Shown in pieces: positions 33,062 to 39,974 of a DNA stretch of 64,000 nucleotides. The notes under the pieces are model-generated. The model searched no databases. It worked only from the letters and a program-made list of their open reading frames with translations, and was not told the DNA's origin. The stretch comes from JASSUD01 sp031963005 (GTDB lineage: Bacteria > Pseudomonadota > Gammaproteobacteria > Burkholderiales > Burkholderiaceae), in contig JASSUL010000001.1 in NCBI GenBank assembly GCA_031963005.1, positions 1 to 64,000 on the forward strand, read 5' to 3'. Position 1 is the stretch's first letter, and every line of letters begins with the position of its first letter. The translations under genes and the position numbers were made by a program.

Positions 33062-34333
33062 TCAAGCGGCATCAACAAGCGTCACGCGTGCAAACCGACG
33101 TTTACCAACTTGTAAAACATAACATCCCGCTGGAAGTTTCAGTGCTTTATCGGAAACGACGACACCATCGATACGTACCCCTCCCTGCTCGATCAAGCGC
33201 ATTGCTTCACTATTTGACGGCACTAAATCGGCTTGTTTCAATAAAGGCCCTATCGCTAATGGCGCGCCCTGCAGCGTTACCTCTGGAATTGCATCCGGCA
33301 CTCCCCCTTTGGCACGATGGTTAAAGGCTTCCAATGCACTCTGTGCATCCGCCTGAGAGTGAAAGCGCGCGACGATTTCTTGCCCAAGTAAGACTTTGAA
33401 ATCCCGTGGATTGCGCCCTGCCTCGACTTCTTTACGAAAGCCCTCAATCTCTGCCGCATCACGCAATGAAATCAGCGTGTAATAACGCCACATCAGGGTG
33501 TCAGACAAACTCATAATCTTGCCAAACATGTCCAAAGGAGGCTCATCAATACCGATGATATTCCCCTTAGATTTGGACATCTTCTCTACACCGTCTAGCC
33601 CTTCTAATAAAGGCAGGGTGAGCACGCATTGCTGAGGGTGGCCATACTGCTTTTGTAACTCTCTGCCCACTAATAAATTAAACTTTTGATCTGTACCGCC
33701 AAGCTCCAGGTCTGCGCGTAAAACTACCGAATCATATCCCTGCATTAGGGGATACAAAAATTCGTGTATAGCGATAGGCGCCTGGCCTCGAAAACGTTTT
33801 TCAAAATCATCCCGCTCAAGCATACGCGCTACGGTATAACGAGAAGCAAGTCGAATTAACCCTTCTGCCCCTAATTCGGTTGACCATTCGCGGTTATAGC
33901 GGATCTCGGTTTTCTCTGGATCTAATATTTTGGCCGCTTGCTCAAAATAGGTCTTCGCGTTGGCATCCACTTGCTCGCGTGTCAGCGGAGGACGGGTACT
34001 ATTACGCCCCGAAGGATCGCCAATCAGCGAGGTAAAGTCCCCTATTAAAAAAATAGCCGTATGCCCTAAGGCCTGCAATTGCCGCAGCTTGGTAAGAACA
34101 ACGGTATGCCCTAAATGCAAATCCGCTGCAGTGGGATCTAAACCCAATTTAATACGCAAAGGCACGCCCGTCGCTTCGCTTTGCGCTAGCTTGTTTATAT
34201 ACTCTTGCTCCACTAATAACTCATCACACCCTCGGCGCGTGACCGCTAAAGCATGCGCGATGGATTCTGAGATGGGAGATAATTCCGTGTTGGAAGGGGT
34301 ATCAGAAGAAAGGGGCATAGACATGTTTTGCAA
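33062..34333 (-). CDS. tyrS: Tyrosyl-tRNA synthetase
   Basis: A class I synthetase of 423 residues. The HIGH motif is DLHLGHTVV, the KMSKS loop is KMSKSKGNIIG, and the C-terminus carries an S4 RNA-binding domain (LIEQGGVRIDGVVV). The tyrosine-binding pocket includes FDK-type residues around GGTDQKFNLLVGREL. It lies divergently from anmK, a pairing also seen in Burkholderia. Confidence 0.95.
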   Translation of the reverse strand: MQNMSMPLSSDTPSNTELSPISESIAHALAVTRRGCDELLVEQEYINKLAQSEATGVPLRIKLGLDPTAADLHLGHTVVLTKLRQLQALGHTAIFLIGDFTSLIGDPSGRNSTRPPLTREQVDANAKTYFEQAAKILDPEKTEIRYNREWSTELGAEGLIRLASRYTVARMLERDDFEKRFRGQAPIAIHEFLYPLMQGYDSVVLRADLELGGTDQKFNLLVGRELQKQYGHPQQCVLTLPLLEGLDGVEKMSKSKGNIIGIDEPPLDMFGKIMSLSDTLMWRYYTLISLRDAAEIEGFRKEVEAGRNPRDFKVLLGQEIVARFHSQADAQSALEAFNHRAKGGVPDAIPEVTLQGAPLAIGPLLKQADLVPSNSEAMRLIEQGGVRIDGVVVSDKALKLPAGCYVLQVGKRRFARVTLVDAA

Positions 34334-34637
34334 ACGGTATCAGCAGATTGGCGCTATATAGACTGTGATAAAACGGACTTTAAAGGTAAGAGGACAAAGC
34401 GCTCAATCATAAAAGTGGCATCGCAGCGCATATCCAAAGTAAGGATTGTAGGGGAAATACAGAAAAGCGTTGCTAAATCTCTGCGTTTTTTTAGCAGAAA
34501 AATCAGATAAATACCCTACTTTTTAACTCCCTTCTCTTTTACATTATGATTTTTCTTGATTGATGAGCATGCCCAGAAGCGATTTACCCAGAATCATACA
34601 AGAATGACAGAAAAACAAAATTCAGGAGCAGTACATA
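34334..34637. other. Divergent intergenic region tyrS/anmK
   Basis: A 304-base gap with no gene. It must contain both promoters. In Burkholderia a peptidase gene often sits between anmK and tyrS; nothing similar was recognised. The right part is AT-rich. Confidence 0.45.
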
Positions 34638-35765
34638 GTGCGTGATGTGTATATCGGACTGATGTCGGGAACTAGCCTAGATGGAATAGATGGCATTGCC
34701 GCGCAATTCCCATCAGAAGGTCCTCCTATCGTTTTGGCAGAAGCCTACCAGCCTTTTGAGCCTGCTTTACGAGACGTCCTTTTAGAATTACAACATCCTA
34801 GTGAAGATGAAATCGATAAAGAAGCGCTTGCAGCGAATGTATTAACGCGGAACTATGCCGCCGTAGTGCACCAATTAGTTCAGACGCTATCTAACAACGC
34901 GCCCAAGGGCCAAGCATTGCCTGTACGCGCCATTGGCGCACACGGCCAAACTATACGACACCGCCCAGAGCGCGGCTATACGCGACAAATTCATAATCCC
35001 GCACTTTTAGCAGAGCTCACACAGATCGATGTCATTGCGGATTTTCGCAGCCGAGATATTGCAGCAGGCGGTCAAGGCGCGCCCTTGGTACCGGCGTTTC
35101 ATGCAAAACTCTTGGGCCCGTCTGAGCACACTCGCGCCATGTGCAATATCGGCGGAATCAGTAATGTGACGCTCATTAGCGCTTCGGGAGAAATACGCGG
35201 CTGGGACTGCGGGCCAGGCAATGTACTCATGGACTCCTGGGCCACACAGCACACCGATAAAAATTATGATGACCGAGGACAATTAGCCGCACAGGGTCAG
35301 GCTCATCCCCCTTTATTACAGCATTTACTCAACACCCCCTACTTTCAAGCGCTTCCACCTAAAAGTGCAGGGCGCGATATCTTCCATGCAGCTTGGCTTG
35401 AACAAAAGCTGGCCCCATTCAAACACTTATCCCCTGCGGATATCCAAGCCACACTCACCGCATTCACTGCCCAGTGCATTGCGCAAGATTTGTTTCGCCA
35501 TGCACCAGACTGTCAATCGGTCTATGTATGCGGTGGCGGCGAGCGCAACCCCATCTTGCTTCAAGCGCTGACTGAGGCAATCAAAGCCTATGGCATGAAA
35601 ACACAAGTCCACTCGACCATTGCGCTAGGTATACCCGCGCATCAAGTCGAAGCGTTAACTTTTGCCTGGCTCGCTATGCGGTTTATACAAAGGGAATCCG
35701 GCAATTTACCTGGTGTGACTGGCGCCAAAGGTTTGCGTATTTTGGGCGCATGGTATCCGCACTAA
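34638..35765 (+). CDS. anmK: Anhydro-N-acetylmuramic acid kinase
   Basis: An ASKHA-fold kinase of 375 residues that phosphorylates and opens 1,6-anhydro-MurNAc during cell-wall recycling. Motifs are YIGLMSGTSLDGIDG (phosphate loop), AIGAHGQTIRHRP, DFRSRDIAAGGQGAPLVP, CNIGGISNVT and VCGGGERNP. It starts at GTG with AGGAG 9 bases upstream; homologues begin at the same point. It converges on erpA with a 50-base gap. Confidence 0.94.
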   Translation: MRDVYIGLMSGTSLDGIDGIAAQFPSEGPPIVLAEAYQPFEPALRDVLLELQHPSEDEIDKEALAANVLTRNYAAVVHQLVQTLSNNAPKGQALPVRAIGAHGQTIRHRPERGYTRQIHNPALLAELTQIDVIADFRSRDIAAGGQGAPLVPAFHAKLLGPSEHTRAMCNIGGISNVTLISASGEIRGWDCGPGNVLMDSWATQHTDKNYDDRGQLAAQGQAHPPLLQHLLNTPYFQALPPKSAGRDIFHAAWLEQKLAPFKHLSPADIQATLTAFTAQCIAQDLFRHAPDCQSVYVCGGGERNPILLQALTEAIKAYGMKTQVHSTIALGIPAHQVEALTFAWLAMRFIQRESGNLPGVTGAKGLRILGAWYPH

Positions 35766-35815
35766 ATTTATGACCGCCGCCTCGAATAAGCAAGCGCTGC
35801 TCCTCCGTTAAAAAA

Positions 35816-36310
35816 TTATGCGGAAAAAGAAGATCCACACCCGCATGTTGTGCTGGCATTCGGGTTTTTAATCACAAATTGCGCGCCATTGATGTCGTCT
35901 TTATAGTCAATTTCTGCGCCGACTAAATACTGATAGCTCATCGGATCAACTAATAAACGCAAGTCTTCGGGCAAAGCGTCTTCTTTTTCGACAACCGCTG
36001 CCGCCACAGTGTCCAGCACATCAGATGCTTCTGGCGCAGCATCTAGCACAAACCCTTTTAGCTTCTCCGCATCTTCTAAAGCCAACTTTAGCGGGTAATG
36101 AATAATGGTATCCCCTTCATCCGTTTCTTCGTCGAAGGTAAATCCATACTGATAACCAGAACACCCTCCCCCTTGAATAAAAACACGCAATTTCAGCGCA
36201 GGGTTCCCTTCTTCCTGAATAAGCGACTGCACTTTTTTAGCTGCACTCCCTGTCAACAGAATAGGGCCGGGCCTTTTAGAGGCAATTGAAGATTGAGGCA
36301 AATTAGTCAT
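35816..36310 (-). CDS. erpA: Iron-sulfur cluster insertion protein ErpA with an internal insertion
   Basis: An A-type Fe-S carrier of 164 residues against about 115-122 in relatives. The three cluster cysteines are present: GGGCSGYQYGF (C50) and TTCGCGSSFS (C156, C158). DPMSYQYLVGAEIDYKDDINGAQFVI is nearly identical to Burkholderia ErpA, which settles the identity. Between FDEETDEGDT and LLVDPMS, where relatives have a turn of about six residues, there is an insertion of some 45 acidic/alanine-rich residues (about 70-118). The fold could loop it out; activity is likely but untested. Confidence 0.92.
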   Translation of the reverse strand: MTNLPQSSIASKRPGPILLTGSAAKKVQSLIQEEGNPALKLRVFIQGGGCSGYQYGFTFDEETDEGDTIIHYPLKLALEDAEKLKGFVLDAAPEASDVLDTVAAAVVEKEDALPEDLRLLVDPMSYQYLVGAEIDYKDDINGAQFVIKNPNASTTCGCGSSFSA

Positions 36311-36494
36311 TACAGTACTCCGAGCAAGTTATCAAAGCGTTTACATGCAAGTATACGCCTAGATGATAGCAGTCATATACTTGCATCTCGCTTGGTATTC
36401 AAGTCAGTTGCTTCGAGCTTTAGCAGTTAGATTGATATCTAACGTTTGCGAGTCAATTTAACTAGTGGTTTTTTTGAATATGGAATTCGAAAAT

Positions 36495-36603
36495 TAGACT
36501 TCTTTCGAAACCCTATAGCAAGGAATCTTGTTGATGCCAGTACGCTAGTATTTGAATAAAAAAAGGAGGAATGACGCCACTATAGGGTTTCGAAAGAAAT
36601 TTA
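36495..36603. mobile_element. MITE-like element, copy 2
   Basis: The left end TAGACTTCTTTCGAAACCC and the complement of its right end (TTTCTTTCGAAACCCTATAG) form an inverted repeat. The interior contains GCAAGGAAT and TGCCAGTACGCTAGTA at the left and a GGAGGAATGACGCCAC block at the right, as in copy 3. No protein is encoded. It lies between erpA and the small membrane protein gene at 36701 and is more diverged at its right tip than the other copies. Confidence 0.7.
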
Positions 36604-36700
36604 AGGCATACATAGCACGCTAAGGAATCTCGTAGCATCAGTATTTCTCGCTATAAGGTTGCTAAAGCAAACAGAGTATTTACTCGTACAGGAGAAAGAA

Positions 36701-37045
36701 ATGCATTCCATTTCTAGTCAATACCAAAACTCAGCAGGTAGCTCTATCTCAGAGTCTTTGGCAGCCAATTCTGTATCTAAAACACCATCTAATAGAGAAA
36801 ATCAGTCTAACCGAGTGGATAAAGAAGATAGAGCCAGTTATTTAGCACGCACTTTTATCTTCACTGGGCACTTAACAGGCGCGCTGGTGGTTGCTGGTAT
36901 ATTACCAAGCGCTCTTATAGCAGCGCCATTGATAGGTATACTCGGCGCCGTAGTGGTCTGCGCGATGGAACCTGCAGAAAGTGAGCCCCAAGAAAACAAG
37001 AGAAAAGAGAAAGAAGAAAAATTTCAGCTAAAAAAGCTAGGGTAA
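36701..37045 (+). CDS. Small Ser-rich membrane protein, candidate effector
   Basis: A product of 114 residues from the ATG at 36701, preceded by a clear GGAGAAAG box; the frame also runs upstream to 36659. No family is recognised. The first 45 residues are Ser/Asn-rich and polar, then two closely spaced hydrophobic segments (about 48-68 and 70-92) are joined by a short turn, and the tail is Lys/Glu-rich. This bilobed layout, shared with the protein at 50049, recalls inclusion-membrane and other host-membrane effectors. A role in host interaction is speculation. Confidence 0.55.
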   Translation: MHSISSQYQNSAGSSISESLAANSVSKTPSNRENQSNRVDKEDRASYLARTFIFTGHLTGALVVAGILPSALIAAPLIGILGAVVVCAMEPAESEPQENKRKEKEEKFQLKKLG

Positions 37046-37137
37046 GAACTCTATCGCGACAGGTTCTAGAAAGTGACCGTACCCCATTTTAGGACCACTC
37101 TAAAGTAGATGGAATGGTCCGAAATATTGGGTTAGGA

Positions 37138-37608
37138 CTATTTCATACGCGACGGCAGCTGCAAGATAGCCGCACGATTCGAAGGAGAAAAACAGCGCTC
37201 AGCGGCGTCGCGCCAGGGTAACCATTGCCAGGCGATATGTTCGTCTGGAGAGAGTAAAGGGGAAAAAGGGAGAGGGAGGGTGAGCCCGAACCAGTGCTCT
37301 GTATTATGCGTTACGCCAGGTGCGTAACGGTGCCGCCAAATGGGGTAGATCACATACTGCAGTTGATGCTGCCAGTTACAAAGCGCCTGCATAGGCACAT
37401 TCTCGCTACCAATGATTAGGCCCGTTTCTTCCTGTACCTCTCGGCACGCCGTCATCTCAAGCCCCTCTTTAGGGTATGCTTTAGAACCTGTGACCGATTG
37501 CCATCCTCGTTTTGGCCCTACACGCTTGAGCAATAAGACCTGTAAGTCGATGGTATGAATAACGACTAATACCGATTCGGGAATTTTATAGACAAAAGAT
37601 GGCGGCAT
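37138..37608 (-). CDS. nudB: Nudix hydrolase, probable dihydroneopterin triphosphate diphosphatase
   Basis: A Nudix protein of 156 residues. The Nudix box reads G-(5)-E-(7)-REVQEETGL within TGSKAYPKEGLEMTACREV. The start PESVLVVIHT, the block LLLKRVGPKRGWQSVTG and EHWFGLTLP resemble NudB, which removes pyrophosphate from 7,8-dihydroneopterin triphosphate in folate synthesis. Substrate assignment rests on overall similarity only. A minor hairpin relic separates it from lysA. Confidence 0.8.
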   Translation of the reverse strand: MPPSFVYKIPESVLVVIHTIDLQVLLLKRVGPKRGWQSVTGSKAYPKEGLEMTACREVQEETGLIIGSENVPMQALCNWQHQLQYVIYPIWRHRYAPGVTHNTEHWFGLTLPLPFSPLLSPDEHIAWQWLPWRDAAERCFSPSNRAAILQLPSRMK

Positions 37609-37624
37609 AGTGAGTGGCTCCTAT

Positions 37625-37666
37625 CGCTAAGAACCTGTTTGGAGTCTCCCAAAAGGGTTCTTAGCG
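37625..37666. repeat. Short hairpin related to the repeat arms
   Basis: CGCTAAGAACC (37625-37635) and GGTTCTTAGCG (37656-37666) are perfect complements around a loop containing TCTCCCAAAAGG. AAGAACCTGT and CTCCCAAAAGG both occur in the outer arms of the 150-bp repeat, so this looks like a core-less relative. It lies between lysA and the Nudix gene and could end or stabilise the lysA transcript. Confidence 0.6.
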
Positions 37667-37688
37667 CCTAATGGGCGATACTTGGGCA

Positions 37689-39011
37689 TTATCGATGCAT
37701 AGCCGTTGCAATGCTGCCTTCTGGCAGACAGTGTTCCTGTGCATAGAGCGACTCTACGGTCTCCCGTGCGCGAACCAAATGCATCCTATCGCCTGCGACG
37801 ATCACCTCTGCGGCGCGTGGACGGGTGTTGTAGTTTGAACTCATCACAAAACCATAGGCGCCGGTTGCGCATAGGGCTAATATATCACCAGGTTCAACGC
37901 ACAATGTACGGTCCTTCGCCAACCAATCTCCGCTCTCGCATACGGGCCCTACTACATCATAGAGGGTCGCATGCTGAGCATCCGATTCAGGCGTTTGCCG
38001 CGCAGGTAGAATTTTGTGATACGCCTGATACATGGCAGGACGAGCCAAATCATTCATCGCGGCATCCACAATAACGAAATTTTTGGCTTCCCCAGGTTTG
38101 AGATATTCAACCCGCGTCAACATAATACCGGCTTGCCCTACTAGTGATCGGCCTGGTTCGAAAATGATCTCTCGGTGCCCATGGCCTCGCGCATCGATAT
38201 AGGCAAGTACTGTACGCACAAAATCACCAGGGGCAGGAGGACATTCCTCTTCATAGCAAATGCCCAATCCCCCGCCTATATCAATATGTGCAATACGCAA
38301 ACCCTGTGCTTCTACGCGCTCTATCAAATCAAATAAAGTATCCAGCGCCTGTAAATACGGCTCTATCTTGGTGAGCTGCGAACCGATATGGCAGTCGATC
38401 CCGACCACTTCCAAATGCGGCAACGCTGCGGCAAGCGCATAGGCTTTTTCTGCCTGCTCAAAATTGATACCAAATTTGCTGGTTTTTAAACCGGTCGCAA
38501 TATAAGGATGCGTATGCGCATCGACATGAGGATTAACACGAACGGCGATAGGGGCACGCTTACCTAACGCAGCGGCAACCTCATTTAAAAGATGCATTTC
38601 TGCAAAAGATTCAACATTAAAGCATTTCACTCCAGCGTCTAAAGCCAGGCGCATCTCTTGTGCGGATTTTCCTACTCCTGAAAATACCACGCGATTTGCC
38701 TGTCCGCCTGCGGCCAATACACGCGCTAACTCTCCACCAGAAACCGTATCAAAACCCGCTCCTAGCTTTGCAAATAGATTCAGCACACCCAAATTGCTAT
38801 TGGCTTTTACGGCATAACAAATTTGCGCACGCCGTCCCACACAGGCCTGTGCATAAGCCTGATACGCTGCTGTGAGCGCCTCATGGGAATATACGTACAA
38901 AGGCGTTCCAAAACGCTCTACCAGCGTTTGAACCGGCACCTCTTCTGCATGCAGGATATTATTTCGGTAGTGAAAAACTGCTTGAGCATCAGACATAGTA
39001 GTAGCGTACAA
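37689..39011 (-). CDS. lysA: Diaminopimelate decarboxylase
   Basis: A PLP-dependent alanine-racemase-fold enzyme of 440 residues making L-lysine from meso-DAP. The PLP lysine lies in ICYAVKANSNLG (about K69), the glycine-rich phosphate site is DIGGGLGICY, EPGRSLVGQAG follows, and the dimer active-site Cys is in GPVCESGDWLA. The N-terminal Met at 39011 or the Met five codons later are both possible starts. It follows lptM by 29 bases, the usual proteobacterial lptM-lysA order. Confidence 0.95.
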   Translation of the reverse strand: MYATTMSDAQAVFHYRNNILHAEEVPVQTLVERFGTPLYVYSHEALTAAYQAYAQACVGRRAQICYAVKANSNLGVLNLFAKLGAGFDTVSGGELARVLAAGGQANRVVFSGVGKSAQEMRLALDAGVKCFNVESFAEMHLLNEVAAALGKRAPIAVRVNPHVDAHTHPYIATGLKTSKFGINFEQAEKAYALAAALPHLEVVGIDCHIGSQLTKIEPYLQALDTLFDLIERVEAQGLRIAHIDIGGGLGICYEEECPPAPGDFVRTVLAYIDARGHGHREIIFEPGRSLVGQAGIMLTRVEYLKPGEAKNFVIVDAAMNDLARPAMYQAYHKILPARQTPESDAQHATLYDVVGPVCESGDWLAKDRTLCVEPGDILALCATGAYGFVMSSNYNTRPRAAEVIVAGDRMHLVRARETVESLYAQEHCLPEGSIATAMHR

Positions 39012-39040
39012 AGCTCCCCATAAAACAACTTACACAATGA

Positions 39041-39418
39041 TTAGTCTGCTTTCGAGGAAGGTAAAGAGGAAGTAGAGGATGCCGTAGGGGAAGCTACAGG
39101 AGAAAGCGCTTCAGGATCCGGAAAATGAATCGTAGGCGACTCAAAAAAGATCGGAGCCTCCATGACATTGACCGTCGGAGAACCTGGAGAATAATTTATC
39201 GTCTGCGGTAATACCGATGCAGGGCTGCCTTCTATATCCCGCAATCCAGGAGGCACATTCGTGCCCTCCTTTTGCGCAGTGGGTACAGCGACTTTCACCG
39301 GCATAGCAGGCAAATATAACGCTCCACGTTGCCCACATCCGCTTGAAAAAAAGCCCACCAGTATACAGAGCGTGGCTATCATTGCACTTTTTTGGGCAAG
39401 GGCAAGTTGCATATACAT
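39041..39418 (-). CDS. lptM: LPS translocon maturation lipoprotein LptM (YifL-like)
   Basis: The N-terminus has a signal sequence with lipobox FFSSGC followed by GQRGALYLPA, the hallmark of LptM, which helps the LptD/LptE complex mature. The usual protein is only 40-70 residues; here 125 residues are encoded, the extra being a Pro/Ser/Thr-rich tail of low complexity. Position directly upstream of lysA fits. Repeat copy C lies in the promoter region shared with cyaY. Confidence 0.85.
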   Translation of the reverse strand: MYMQLALAQKSAMIATLCILVGFFSSGCGQRGALYLPAMPVKVAVPTAQKEGTNVPPGLRDIEGSPASVLPQTINYSPGSPTVNVMEAPIFFESPTIHFPDPEALSPVASPTASSTSSLPSSKAD

Positions 39419-39420
39419 CC

Positions 39421-39567
39421 TAGGGTGTGTCTAAAATTGTTCAAAAGGGTCCATATTTGGGGGAGCAGGAGCGCAGGGACCGGAACTGTACTCTAGTACA
39501 GTGAGGATCCCGAGCACCGCACGACCCCGAAGATGGGGTTTTTGGGGCAATTTTAGACATGCCCTAG
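39421..39567 (-). repeat. Structured intergenic repeat, copy C
   Basis: The core is in reverse orientation relative to copies A and B. The outer arms are TAGGGTGTGTCTAAAATTG at the left and CAATTTTAGACATGCCCTA at the right, complementary apart from one base. The inner hairpin is ACTGTACT-CT-AGTACAGT, with a changed loop. It fills the divergent gap between lptM and cyaY, so it must lie upstream of both genes rather than at a transcript end. Confidence 0.85.
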
Positions 39568-39598
39568 TACAGAATTCAAAACTAAATACGAGAGTCCA

Positions 39599-39958
39599 AT
39601 GACCGATAAAGAATATTTAGATATTGCAGAGGCTACGCTCAATGCATTAGAAATCGCTATAGAACGCAACCATGCAGATATCGATTATGCCCGTACGGGC
39701 TCTATATTGACGCTAGAATTTGAAAATCGCACCAAAATCGTCATTAACTTACAACCCGCAATACAAGAGATTTGGGTCGCAGCGCAAAGCGGGGGATTTC
39801 ATTATCGCTATCAAAAAGCACCCGCCTCCGCGCAATCTGCAGGAAGTTGGAGAAATACGCGCGATGGTAGCGAACTCTATGCATCTCTGTCGCGCTATGC
39901 CAGTGAGCAAGCTGGTGAAGTCATTACCCTTTCTGGCCCTACGGATCCTGCTTACTAA
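39599..39958 (+). CDS. cyaY: Iron donor protein CyaY (frataxin)
   Basis: A bacterial frataxin of 119 residues that binds iron and regulates the IscS Fe-S assembly machinery. Family features are the acidic first helix (TDKEYLDIAEATLNALEIAI, with Asp/Glu iron ligands), LTLEFENRTKIVINLQPAIQEIWVA, and the GGFHYRY and TRDGSELYASLSRY blocks. It lies divergent from lptM and converges on mrcA, as in Burkholderia. Confidence 0.93.
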   Translation: MTDKEYLDIAEATLNALEIAIERNHADIDYARTGSILTLEFENRTKIVINLQPAIQEIWVAAQSGGFHYRYQKAPASAQSAGSWRNTRDGSELYASLSRYASEQAGEVITLSGPTDPAY

Positions 39959-39974
39959 AAACCGGTTTAGTCTA

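Noticed and set aside
33000..33062. Possible Fur box upstream of ftrA (GATAATCAGAAATAC)
   Set aside because: The match to the 19-bp Fur consensus is weak and it overlaps the end of tyrS; iron regulation is likely but not shown.
37070..37130. GTGACCGTACCCCATTTTAGGACCA, resembling an insertion sequence end
   Set aside because: No transposase or matching second end is nearby; a 6-bp GGACCA/TGGTCC repeat alone is not enough.
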